Assembly (NCBI RefSeq): GCF_932526225.1 | Contig: NC_064036.1 | Span: 4,403,501-4,467,500, forward strand | Direction: 5' to 3' | DNA length: 64,000 nt | Source of the DNA: Nematostella vectensis | Lineage: Eukaryota > Cnidaria > Anthozoa > Actiniaria > Edwardsiidae | Shown here: positions 1 to 29,600 of the stretch, piece after piece | Layout of the letters: each line of letters begins with the position of its first letter | Numbering within the stretch: the first letter of the stretch is position 1 | Notes under the pieces: generated by a model | The model's input: only the letters and a program-made list of their open reading frames with translations | Database searches by the model: none | Told to the model about the DNA's origin: nothing | Program-made: the position numbers and the translations under genes

Positions 1-564
1 AAAATCTGTGCGAGTCAGTACCCTGAAAATGTGGTACAGCCATTTGTTTGTTATTTTAATGCTGTTTTTCCTTAATAGGAAAGATAGGCCATTTAGCTAT
101 TGGTGTGGGGGAATAATTCTGGCTCCATTCTCTTCGATTATAAGGAGTAAAAACGCGAGCCAAAACATTTAAAAATTACTAGCTAGTATTGTTGTTTGCG
201 AAAGCATACTTTGATGGATTCAAAAATGACAATTCAATCAGTTCAATTCGTAACTAAATGCTCGTAACAACAAAAAATATTGTCAGGCTCAGATCCTATT
301 TACATGTTTACGTAACGGGCCAAAATGTTTAGAGCTAGTACGTTACTAAGTATGGGGTTCATTTCTTCATTCCCGAGTCGATAGTGTTCAGCGCTTTTGT
401 TTTCGTAGAAAGGTTAGAATTGTTCCTTGATCCGCGCTTGATTGTAGCAACAAATCCCGAACCAAGTATACCACTTTGCATGAAGAATAAAATGTAACTC
501 TTCTACAAGCAAAACAATCGATGGATAGCTATAGTACCAGTGCAATGAACCATCTCTTGCTAGA
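1..564. other. Non-coding, nothing recognised
   Basis: AT-rich sequence with no long ORF, repeat or RNA gene that I can recognise. If the minus-strand exon at 571-742 is real, this is its first intron. Confidence 0.4.
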
Positions 565-570
565 ACTTAC

Positions 571-742
571 GTGCATGCATTCGGCCAAATGAAATGGCAA
601 CCAGCGCGAAAACCAAGACTTGGCGCGAACTGACGGCTGAACGCATGGCAGATGTAGCTAAGATATCAACCAAGACAAGCACCAGTCCGCACAAACTTGC
701 ACTAATACACAACCATGGGTATCGACCGGTTTTTAAGTGCAT
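571..742 (-). CDS. Possible first coding exon of a secreted or membrane protein (partial)
   Basis: The minus strand is open from an ATG at 742 and ends at a good donor (CAC|GTAAGT, donor bases 565-570), leaving in phase 1, as signal-peptide exons often do. Two starts are possible. The long form has a hydrophobic stretch at residues 10-32 (WLCISASLCGLVLVLVD). An internal Met at 646 gives a compact signal-like peptide (MRSAVSSRQVLVFALVAISF). Downstream exons would lie left of the window, so nothing confirms the gene. No family was recognised. It could be a chance ORF; the donor and the phase are the only support. Confidence 0.3.
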
Positions 743-1569
743 TCCATGTCAGAGGGACGAGTTCCACCAGACAGCAGACACATGAAACTCTCTGATATTC
801 CAAGCTATGAGAAAAAATCTTGCATTTAAGTGTCATCGGAGTTCTTCAACTTTGACTTTGAAATTAGGCAAATGCGTCTGTCGATGTTGAGAGAACTTTC
901 GTTCTCGATCTTTGTTTCATTGCCCAACGCGAGAAGGATTTGAATGCATCTAAGTTCTTAAGCGCCTTTTTGTAAAAAATAAAAGTTAATATAAATATAA
1001 TTTGTCCCACAAGGAAGCCACTCTCGTAGCGATAGCCTCTTTAATGTGGATGTAATCTGTCTAGAAACGCCCGAGGGCAAGGCGCTCTGTCGCGAGTTGT
1101 TTCATTTTAAGCAATTTCCTACCTATACTGTACTAAACCCAGAAAATGCCGACTAGCCTTCGACAACCTTGAACAATGTCTTCGATTTTACGTGATATTA
1201 TTTTCTTGTTTTGTCTTTATTCATTTGTTTTTCGCTTTTTTATCGCGCTATTGTAAATTGAAATGATTTTTTATTTGAGGTCACGAAGTCAAAATCATCT
1301 CTGCTTATCTTAGACGCGTTATCCGCAATTTTTTTTCATATTGGAATCCATTTGTTTACTCTCGGAAGCATTTTGTCGCCGTTTGTACCAAATGAATGAC
1401 TTTTCTTTTCATAGTCAAACATCGGGACCCGCTGCCAGCTGGCAAAAGAGTTGTGTTAAGACAACATTAGACAAAGATCTTTCCACTCGCGATTAAAGAA
1501 GAGGCAAAAAACATTTCTTTGCGATAATTCCGCTACTTCAAGGAACATGAACGGAGAACAGACAGTGCA
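743..1569. other. Intergenic and upstream region of the GPCR
   Basis: No supported coding exon. This is the presumed promoter and 5' UTR of the GPCR that follows; I see no convincing TATA box near the start codon. Confidence 0.35.
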
Positions 1570-2661
1570 GTGTGTTTTACTCGACAACAATCAATAGAGA
1601 AATCTATTTTAAGCTCACTGTGCGTGAACTTGAACCTGAAGATGACACTGCTAGCGGTGGTTAAAAGCTTCGTTATCCTACTCTCGTCGGTCTCAATCGC
1701 CGGTAATACACTAGTGTGTTTCATCATTCTCGGCTCGGTACCGATGCGGACCACAATGAACTATCTACTGCTAAACCTCGCTATCCTAGACATTCTAACG
1801 GGCCTTCTAGCACTGCCCGTGGTGACTATCTTCAGCTCGTTTTCTACCGGCCCGATTGACCATAGCGGTGTTAATCACACCTTGTCATCATCGTCTATGG
1901 TCGGGGATCTAGTTTGCAAGATCCGTCCCCTATTCTGGCTGAGCGGTTCAGTCTCGCCGTTGTTTCTGGTGGTAATCGCTTACGAGCGCTTTATCGTAGT
2001 CACCCGACCGCTGAATACCATCTGCGGGATAAGTGACAGGAAGCTTTGCATAATCATAGCTGGCTGCTGGGGCCTGGGCTCTGCTCTTCAGGTGCCTGAT
2101 CTCGTTGCTGTTAGTTACCATGGAGATGGGATGTGTTCGTACGGTGCGGAAGATTCGTGGTTCTCGCGGGAGTGGTTCGCTGGTGTACTGACAGTAGTTA
2201 TATTCGTGGTTCCGTCAACTGTTATCGTGATTCTGTACGTAAAAGTGGTGCGATGTTTGACGAGTGGTAGCGAGCAGATTGGTCTGCAAGCCGTAGCGAA
2301 GACGGCCAGGGACAAGAGGTACATGCGCATCACCAAGATGATCATCATAATCACGCTCATCTTCATCATATGCTGGGGGTTCTGCTATATTTCATTCTTA
2401 GTAGAGCAACTCGTCGATGTACCATACTCGGACATCTTACTACACACGAAGCATCTGATGATGTGTGTTAACTCCTGCGCTAATCCCTTCATCTACTTCA
2501 TTTTCTTTCGAAGTTTTCGAGAAAAGATCCAGAAAATGACTATGGCATGTTTGTGTTGGAGAAGAAAAGATTACAAAGTAAATGTACACAACAAAGCACT
2601 AAGAACAATTGGTACCGAAAACATGGCTTTGAGCTGTGTTTACATAACGAGGGAAACATGA
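1570..2661 (+). CDS. Intronless rhodopsin-like (class A) G protein-coupled receptor
   Basis: A single 363-codon ORF with seven hydrophobic segments and class A landmarks. These are N46 in TM1 (AGNTLV), D74 in TM2 (LAILD), C116 at the top of TM3 paired with C189 in the second loop, and ERF (139-141) in place of DRY. W167 lies in TM4, P215 in TM5, CWGF (268-271) in TM6 and NSCANPFIY (301-309) in TM7. A Cys-rich segment (326-329) follows helix 8 and may be palmitoylated. The N-terminus is short; Met25 (1642) is an alternative start. TM6 lacks the usual proline after CW. A plasma-membrane receptor coupling a small or peptide ligand to G proteins is expected from the family, but no ligand subclass can be assigned. 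Single-exon GPCR genes are common in cnidarians. Confidence 0.9.
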   Translation: MCFTRQQSIEKSILSSLCVNLNLKMTLLAVVKSFVILLSSVSIAGNTLVCFIILGSVPMRTTMNYLLLNLAILDILTGLLALPVVTIFSSFSTGPIDHSGVNHTLSSSSMVGDLVCKIRPLFWLSGSVSPLFLVVIAYERFIVVTRPLNTICGISDRKLCIIIAGCWGLGSALQVPDLVAVSYHGDGMCSYGAEDSWFSREWFAGVLTVVIFVVPSTVIVILYVKVVRCLTSGSEQIGLQAVAKTARDKRYMRITKMIIIITLIFIICWGFCYISFLVEQLVDVPYSDILLHTKHLMMCVNSCANPFIYFIFFRSFREKIQKMTMACLCWRRKDYKVNVHNKALRTIGTENMALSCVYITRET

Positions 2662-2683
2662 GAATGGTACTGAACCACGGACT

Positions 2684-2967
2684 ATAGGATAATCTGACTC
2701 CGAAATGAAGTTTAATGCCTTGTTAGTGTTGAATAAAGCACGTAACGACGCGCTTTGTAACCGCCGCCGCCTGGTAAATGGAACACGACCCCCAGTGGCG
2801 CGTTTTTTTATCCTTCCTTCCGTAACCGCGGCGGCGGTTACATAGCGCGGCGATGAGCTCACTGGAGGGGCGAAACCAAGGCGAATACATACAGTTAACG
2901 TAGGAATACGTGCTTTATTTAACACTAACATGACATTAGACTTCATTTCGGAGTCAGATTATCCTAT
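2684..2967. mobile_element. MITE-like element with 59-bp terminal inverted repeats
   Basis: Bases 2684-2742 are repeated inverted at 2909-2967 with about five mismatches; both ends carry ATAGGATAATCTGACTCC. A second, GC-rich inverted repeat (GTAACCGCCGCCGC and its complement) lies inside. There is no coding capacity. It starts 22 bp after the GPCR stop codon, and its arm contains AATAAA (from 2731), which could act as the GPCR poly(A) signal. No clear target-site duplication was found. Confidence 0.75.
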
Positions 2968-3026
2968 GGCCCGTGACAGAACTAATGGTAAATAGTTTGC
3001 TTAACAACCGCTTTTAGTGTCACGCA

Positions 3027-3226
3027 NNNNNNNNNNNNNNNNNNNNNNNNNNNNNNNNNNNNNNNNNNNNNNNNNNNNNNNNNNNNNNNNNNNNNNNNNN
3101 NNNNNNNNNNNNNNNNNNNNNNNNNNNNNNNNNNNNNNNNNNNNNNNNNNNNNNNNNNNNNNNNNNNNNNNNNNNNNNNNNNNNNNNNNNNNNNNNNNNN
3201 NNNNNNNNNNNNNNNNNNNNNNNNNN
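3027..3226. other. Assembly gap (200 N)
   Basis: A run of exactly 200 N, the usual placeholder for a gap of unknown or estimated size. The missing 5' exon(s) of the channel gene that follows could lie here or upstream. Confidence 0.99.
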
Positions 3227-3442
3227 CGATAAATAATGACTGCAGCCTAAAGTCAAGAAGAAAAATTTTAATGTTTTCCTTGTATCTATATTAAAATTTG
3301 GCGTGTTCCCCTTTTACTATAAAGCGGTGTTTTTTATATGATCTCCATCTCACATCTCAACACTAATGGTCCTGTTAGGGTTCTTCTTTCCTTTCATTTC
3401 TCAGATTTTAGATTTCTCTGATTTTATTTTCTCTCTGGACAG

Positions 3443-3560
3443 CTCCAAATGCACCTTTCAACGTTCGGGCATTTTGGTTATCGCCTACTGAAATACAGTA
3501 GTTTGAAGATTAATGGGACAGTGAGGGTCACGTACTGGCCATCACGAAATACCTATATCT
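3443..3560 (+). pseudogene. Candidate degraded FN3 exon upstream of the channel gene
   Basis: After a good acceptor (ctctctggacag, ending 3442) the sequence reads in phase 1 as PNAPFNVRAFWLSPTEIQ, which looks like the first strands of an FN3 domain. It then meets TAG at about 3500. A different frame continues as YSSLKINGTVRVTYWPS. This looks like an FN3 exon broken by a frameshift, or one with an unrecognised internal intron. It cannot be spliced to the next exon in a compatible way as it stands. A sequencing error next to the gap is an alternative. Confidence 0.35.
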
Positions 3561-3764
3561 ATACAGCTATATAAAGCCATTTTGCAACCCATGATGTACA
3601 AAACATGTTATCAATAAAAATACCTTTTTGAATTATCGGAGGGTATTCAAGAGGGGTTTCAACCCGATGACAGTGTGGGGGGTGTAGGGGGATTTAATAT
3701 CATAAAAAAATAGGCATGTTGAATTGCCTTTACAGATTCATATAGTGTTTTGCTTGATTTGCAG

Positions 3765-21983
<18,219 letters not shown>

Positions 21984-23389
21984 ACTCGACAAAGTTATTC
22001 ATATCCAAATAAGATCGCACCCGAGAATCCATGTGTCGTTGTTAATTGGTTCATGGGTAAACATATAATTAGCTGAGAACTGATCTTTGAAAGTGAATGC
22101 TTGCAACTTTCCAAAGCCGATTTTGCTTTTATTTGGATTTTTATTTATTTTACTGCTGGTTTACACACATGGTTGTCTACCAAAAATGGTTAAACTCTTA
22201 CCTTGAAAAATAGTTTTTTCTGTAATTATCAGTTTCCCATGCATATAAAACACATGATAAAAATAATGATTTTTCTAGTTTTATGGAAGGATATGTAACA
22301 TAAAGAGAGGGTTTCACTCCACTCGGGCTATAGAATAGCAGTCTAAAGAGTGTCGAATAAAAGTAGTATTTGTCCTGTTTTCACAGAGTATAGCTTTTAT
22401 TATTTTTAAATCTCGTTTACGGGGGTTTTCCTTTCTCGGTTTGTCTTTAGGGCTTACCGAAGCTCTAGGAGGAGAAGGGGGCATACGCACAACTGTATAG
22501 TTTGAAGCTTTGAGCAGAGAATGCTCTGTTATGAGTTTACTTGTGGTGAACTGGGAAATGTGAAGCAATGGCCGTCTCTCGTGTTATAAACTACAATGAA
22601 AACAGACTCTGATTTATGTTAACATTTATTAAATAGCTTTACATATCTGGAATATATTTCCCTTTCCTTTTTCACGATCTTGAGATATTAATTTTTTATT
22701 AAGATTTATTTTTTATCTTAATTCGGCCACTTGACCTCTAGTTGTTTATGAAAACCTGAATCTATCGGTGCTCGGTGTCTATAGCCGAATCTGGAATAAA
22801 TAATGGAAAAATAAATTAAGTGATTGAGAATATGTTGGTATTTTTGTTGAATGAATGGTTTTACCTGTTTCATCCTTATGCTTTTTAACAAATATCTAAA
22901 ATATTTCATCTTGCCTCCGGTATCTGGGTATTGTCGCTAGCTGGATGAGAAAAGCAAAGCAAATACAACAAGCTGATCTAGGTAATGCATTTATTCAACT
23001 ACTACAAATAAACTGAATTATTTCTCGGGGCTCTATTTTTTATTCTATTTTTAATCTGTTTTGAATCAACGATTGTGTAGGTTACGGGCTACCTTATCAT
23101 ATAATTTTTGGCCGCGCGCGAGCTGGATGCGAGAGCAAAAAGGGGGAGGGGGGTGAGTGGAGAACCCCCCTCTCCCCACTCCCTCTTTTTTTTCTACCCC
23201 CCCCCAAGATCGCGCGCGGCCAAAACGAAACAAGATGGCGGCCACGACTCGCGCACCGGGTAAGCGCCTTCAAGCAGTTATGGGAAGCGGGAGTGGTCCA
23301 ATTCTAACTCACAAATATTAATGTTCAAATGGTGAAGAACCTACAACTACTATTTTTTGGGAGATGTCAATGTAAGCGTTTCTCCATGA
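21984..23389. other. Region between convergent genes, including a GC-rich palindrome
   Basis: 3' UTR of the channel gene, then AT-rich sequence. At 23108-23224 the words TTGGCCGCGCGCGAG and CGCGCGCGGCCAA face each other around a G-run/C-run core, a foldback element of about 117 bp. No exon was recognised. Confidence 0.5.
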
Positions 23390-23637
23390 CTAGATTTCCA
23401 CGGGCGACTTACCGCATTCTCCTTCGTGCGCAAGTTGCACGGCTCCTTCACTCTCGCATGTGGCGATCTCTAACACGCATTTGTTGCCGTATGTCTTGCC
23501 ATCTGTACCACACACTGGCCTGTATATTTTTGTACATGCTCTGTTACAAACACATCTCACGATTCCGTTCACTTCCTCGCATACTTTGTACTTGGCGCAT
23601 CTTACAGTCGCGCATGTAAGCGGGGGCGAAGTAGCGA
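23390..23637 (-). CDS. Kazal gene exon: domain 4 (terminal or penultimate)
   Basis: Ten Cys; RACTKIYRPVCGTDGKTYGN with P1 Lys. Just before the stop the sequence has TGCG|GTAAGT (donor 23407-23412), so an alternative end is possible. Nearly identical in wording to domain 3 (CEEVNG.x.RCVCNRAC), implying a recent duplication. Confidence 0.85.
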
Positions 23638-26600
23638 CTGCAAGAACAGGCGTTGCCACCATTTCAATGAATAAACGAATGATAACCTTCAATTCTTAGA
23701 AAGTTCCTAGATTGTAACCATGATGAAAAAACTTTTCCCTGATATGAGGCTTTTCCCTTTTTCCCATTTTTATTAATTGCGCGGTCATCCGAGATAAACT
23801 CGGTGTAAAAAGTCTCAATAAATTGAAAATAATAAGAATAATCTTCCACCACAATATGAAGAATACGAAATGTTTTCCTGTGTTTGATAAGCTGAGCAAG
23901 CACTGTGATCGGTCGGAGGCGCAAATCTTCCTAGGTAACCTAAGTCGTCTTTAGCTAGACAAGGGGGACAGGACAATTGAGTCGTATTCAACCTGCCTAC
24001 GACATGTCTAAGCCCTGAATTACACACTACGACTTTCGTAGCCGAACGTCATAGCGGAGTCGGAGTCTCAGGTTGCAGAGATGTTGCCGGCAAGTCGAAT
24101 ACTCAATACTCAATCAGCCTCACGTAAATCAGCCCTACGAGAGCGCGATCCCCAAATTCCGAATTCCGAACTAACTTCGATTAAATTAACTCGGTTTTTT
24201 ATAGTACCAATGAAGTAAAGATAAGTCAAAAACCATATTTCTATCATAGCGAACAACGAAGATCTGGTTTAGAGCACGACGTCGCCGTCCTCATTCTAGA
24301 CCAGGAAACTTGGACTTTCCACTCCTTGGTTTCGAAAAAACGGCTTAGATGTTTAGAATTAATTTTAGAGTCAATTTCACGTCGGACTCTGAGTTTCCCA
24401 TCGTTTTCTGCCGTCGTTATTCTATTTGGGTCAAGGCCTCTAAGAGAAAGATTTATTATCCCGAGGGGTGGGGGAAGGATTTTGATAAAAGTAAGGGAAA
24501 AAATTAGGTGCCCTCCCTTAAAGAGGACAAAAATTTTCCATGTCTCCCCCATTATGCTTCCCCATATTTTCGGTAACATCCCCGCTCCCCGAGAAAACCT
24601 GAAGAAGAAAGAAGGAGCGAAGGGGGGACAACGTCAAAGGAACGCGAGCAAGAGATTAGCTGCAAGCTGGTGAGATATTGGAGGAGAAGGAATTCGCTGA
24701 AAACATTAATTCGGAAAAAATGAAGGCACTCAATTTCAAATGCGCGACTAAATCCAGGTTGTCAACCTGATAAAGGTTGATGCATATATGAAACAGAAGA
24801 AGCAAAATGGCTTTTCGTTCTTCTCAATGCGAGAAAAGCGCTGCATGAGAAAGAAAAGAAAGAGAGAGAGAAAGACAACAAATTAGATATGAGCGAGGAT
24901 ATTGATGATAAAGATTGAGCGCTTGTAGCATTTGTAGAACGTTTTGTTAATGATTACAAATATGCGGAACATAAGCATATAGCGGAAACCATGAAAAACT
25001 AGGGTGTATACAGGTTTGCATTGCATTGATATAATATATTTTAATACGTGTCCTTGACAACTGGATTGTACATGCCAAGAAACTGGCCCCAAACCAAGAC
25101 TTTTTGAACCAAGAAGTCTGATTTGACGCTTGTTCAAATTATATAGAAGAGACAACACCCAAAGAAATCAGTGCCCCCTCTTTTTAAAATCCAAACACTT
25201 TGGACGCTCCCCACCCCCTTATGACCTCGGAAATTTCTCGAGCCCCACCTCTCCCCCCATAGTATCCTCACGTCCCCTCCCCTTCTCGGGATAATAAATG
25301 AACTTTCCTCCTTATTGAGCGCTAAGAATAAAACGATTTTTCTTTACACTCTACTCACTGCATTCTCCTTCGTGGGCAAGCTTTACAGCTCCTTCACTCT
25401 CGCATGTGGCGATTTCTAGCATACATTTGTTGCCATATGTCTTGCCATCTGTACCACACATTGGGCTGTATATCTTTTTACATGCCCTGTTACAAACACA
25501 TCTTGCGAATCCGTTCACTTCCTCGCATACTTTGTAACTGGCGCATCTAACAGCTGCGCAGGGCGAGGGTGGAGGTGAGGTAGACGCTGCAATCAAAAGA
25601 GTAGAAGAGTAAACAACAGCAGATACCTATAAGATAACGAGTATTATCATCACCAACAATAATGATGTAATGATGATATGATAATGTTAACAAAACGGTG
25701 ACAGTGATGGTTCTGAAAAAGATTGTTATACTTGTACATGTAGCCTACCTGCAGGTTTTGATAGGTAGGTTTTGATTAACCCGGCCCCATCCTCCCCCTC
25801 TCCCTGTGCAGCGCATAAATCAAGATGGCGGTCGTGATATGTGCCGAAAAGCTACCAAATCCTACAGGTAGGCTATTGTACATGATCGGGAGGACATGAT
25901 ATATGATGGTGACAATGCTAATGATTTATGGTAATTATGATGACCATTTTATTGTTGATAATCATGCTAATCATAATGGTGGTAATGATGATGATAGTTA
26001 TGACAATGATGATTATGATGGTGGTGGTGGTAGTGATAATGATGATAATAATGATGATGATGGTAATGACAATGTTAATACCATAATAATGGTGATTATG
26101 ATGGTGGTGGTGGTTTTGATAATGATAATGATAATGGTTATTTTGATGGATTATGATGGTAGTTATGATGATAATAACGATGATGTTTATCATTTACTAA
26201 CCACACTCTCCCATGTACGCCATCTGAATATCCCCGTCACTCTTGCATGTGGCGATCGCTAGGGCGCACTTGTTGCCGTATGTCTTGCCATCCGTGCCAC
26301 ACACTGGCATGTACTCCAAGGTGCACGCTCTGTCACACGTGCAGGACGCCTTACCGTTAACAACTTGGCAGAGTTTATATTGTGCACACAGTACGGCCGC
26401 GCAAGGCGACACCGATGACGTGGGAGTTGGAGTAGGGACTGAAATGGTAAACATCGTCAACAGCTATATTTCCCTTCTTATAGCATCTATTTATTTTATA
26501 TGTTTTGTCTATAACTTGAATTGGCCTCAATTGGGTTCGGGTTTAATACTGCCTTAAAACGCTTGTATTTTTTAATATCGACATTTTTCGCATATGGCGG

Positions 26601-29600
26601 GGCAAAGGTAAAAGGGTTAGGGTGGGAGGGGAGACAGAGGGGTCAGGGTGGAAGTTGGTGGGAGAAGGTTCAGGGTGGTAGGGGTGACAGAGGGGTCAGG
26701 ATGGGATGGGTGGTAGAGGGGTCAGGGTGGGAGTTGGTGGTAGAGTGGTCAGGGTGGGAGTTGGTGGTAGAGTGGTCAGGGTGGGAGTTGGTGGTAGAGG
26801 GGTCAGGGTGGGAGTTGGTGGTAGAGGGGTCAGGGTGGGAGTTGGTTGCAGAGGGGTCAGGGTGGGAGTTGGTTGCAGAGGGGTCAGGGTGGGAGTTGGT
26901 GGTAGAGGGGTCAGGGTTTCAGTTGGTGGTAGAGGGGTCAGGGTGGGAGTTGGTGGTAGAGGGGTCAGGGTGGGAGTTGGTGGTAGAGGGGTCAGGATAG
27001 GATGGGCTGCAGAGGGGGAGGGGTGGCAGAGGGGTCAGGATAGGATGGGTGGCAGAGGGGTCAGGGTGGGTAGAGGGGGAGGGGTGGTAGAGGGGTCAGG
27101 GTGGGAGGGGTGGTAGAGGGGTCAGGTTGGGATGGGTGGCAGAGGGGGAGGGGTGGGTAGAGGGGGAGGGGTGGCAGAGGGGTCAGGGTGGGAGTTGGTA
27201 GGAGAAGGTTCAGGATGGGAGTGGGTGGTATAGGGGTCAGGGCGGGATGGGTGGTAGAGGGGTCAGGATGGGAGTGGGTGGTATAGGGGTCAGGGCGGGA
27301 TGGGTGGCAGAGGGGACAGGGTGGGAGTGGTGGGGGAAGAATCAGGAGTCATTGGAGAAAAATTGATGAAAATGTTTGCTATACGCAGTCTATTCCCAGG
27401 CGTTCTTATCGGGTTTCCAATCTTAGGAGATTAACCATAAGGCATAGCTGGGGCAAGTTCACCCACAGAACAGGGTTAGGGAGATGGTTTCCGGTGAAGT
27501 CACAGCTCTTACCAATCCACAGAATCCCGGTCAGAAATCCAGTTAACAACGCAGGGGACAAACTACGCTATTCGTTATCATAATCTGAATGCTCCCTACT
27601 CTACACTCACGGCAGGGTCCATAATATGCGAGTTGTATGGCTCCTTCACTCTTGCATGTAGCGATCTCCAGCCTGCATTTATTGCCGTAGGTCTTGCCAT
27701 TCGTACCACACATGGGACCTTTATCCTGCGTTGTACACACTCGGCTACAGGCACAGCTTGCAATGCCGTTCACCACTTCGCAGATTTTGTGTTTGGGGCA
27801 TTGGATATTAGCACAAGACGACGAAGAGAGTAAAGAAACTACCAAAAAAAATGTTTTTTTTTATTTCAGCAAGAGAGCATAAGATAAGAGAGGGACACTT
27901 TGGTATTACCTGCGCGCCATGTCGATTCCGAATCCGGCTATTTTTAGTAACCACCACCCCACCACTGCGCGTGAGCATTTTTACTCAACCTACCCCTGCG
28001 CTTTGGCATTTACATCTTGTTGTTTGCCGCTACACTTTGGTATTACCCGCGCGCCATGTCGATTCCGAATCCGGCTATTTTTAGTAACCACCACCCCACC
28101 ACTGCGCGTGAGCATTTTTACTCAACCTACCCCCGCGCTTTGGCATTTACATCTTGTTGTTTGCCGCTGTTTTGCATATCAAGAAAAATTAGCCAAAAAT
28201 TGTCGTTTTTCCCAGACGCGGTCACTTCCATATAAGGAAACTAATATATTCCTATTTGGAAAACCTGCACGATTCTTGTCATTTTTAGGGCTGCCGTACC
28301 GCAGGTGCTTCGCAAACTTTGTGAATTGTATTCAGAAGGGAAAAACTGTGACTGTGACTATCTTTAGTCAATGGAGAAACCCTCTGAAAAGAAACTAAAA
28401 TTCCTCGGTACCAGACCCCTAAAACGACAACGGTTTCTTCTTATGTGACTTGAAACGAAGAAAACCCCACCCTATTTGCACAAATACCATCGAAAATTTC
28501 ATTCTAGCATCAAGGATACGGGCAGTTGCGGTTTATTAAGGGGATATGTAGTACTTCGAGGATTGCAAGATTTCGAAAACGAGACTTCATTCAAAATCAA
28601 GAGCGGAAAACCTGGTGTTTCAAACACCGTTTTCGCTCTAACTTGCTGCTTCTTCGTGGTTTCTCAACATTCATTATCTTCCTCATGGTCAAACGAAGTC
28701 TGAAAGTTAGACATTAGATATGATATTGATTTTTGTGAATATTCCTGTGAATTGAGAAGGAATCCAAGAAAAATACATTTCATAAAACTATCCTTGTAGC
28801 GAGGGAATGCATTTTTGTGATGATCAAAGCCAGAAAGCTGAAGTATCTGAGCTTTTGTAATAGTGGGAAAATAAAATCTTTTCATTCCTATCGAGTTGGC
28901 AAAACAACAACACGCAACCCGCGGGAGAGAAGGACAAAATAAAAGGAAAGAAATCCTCACGCGCAGTGGTGGGGTGGTGGTTACTAAAAATAGCCAGATT
29001 CGGAATCGACATGGCGCGCGGGTAATACCAAAGTGTCCCTCTCTTATCTCATGCACTCTTGATTTAGCGATTGGCTATCGTTATTCTATATCGTCTTTAA
29101 TTATCTGGGGTGAGCGCGCGGGAAGCCTGTGATGTTAAAATGGCGGCATGCAAAATCGAATTAAAAACGAATTCCTGCAAGTTTAATTGAAAATTTCCCC
29201 CCCTCCCTCCACCCTCAAAACCACAATCCCTCCAACAAATTAGCTTAAACGAGAATGTAACGACCAAAGATGAGGCCAATATTGGCATTTTTCACACAGT
29301 ATGTCTCGCATTTATCAAATGGGAAAGTCATCTGTTTTATTTGTCACTCATATAGATTGTCATCATTTCCATTTCTTTCTTCTGTTTTGAAGAACATTAT
29401 CTACTGGCTTTACATTTTTATCAAACAGGAAAACAAAGCTTCCAATTTCAGTTCAATCACTTTTCTGATTATTTTATCTTATTTACTTTTCAGAACACAT
29501 CAATATTATCAAATATTTTGCTGCTATCGTTTTTAACGTGTAGTCACAGCCTGAACGTTCTTTTAGAATCAGCATGGCATAACCGGGCTTACCATACAAT

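Noticed and set aside
24244-24579. 111-codon minus-strand ORF
   Set aside because: No domain, signal peptide or splice partner in phase; it lies between Kazal domain exons in sequence that looks like ordinary intron.
25903-26262. ORFs rich in Asp/Asn or Ile/His
   Set aside because: GAT-repeat translations in a Kazal intron.
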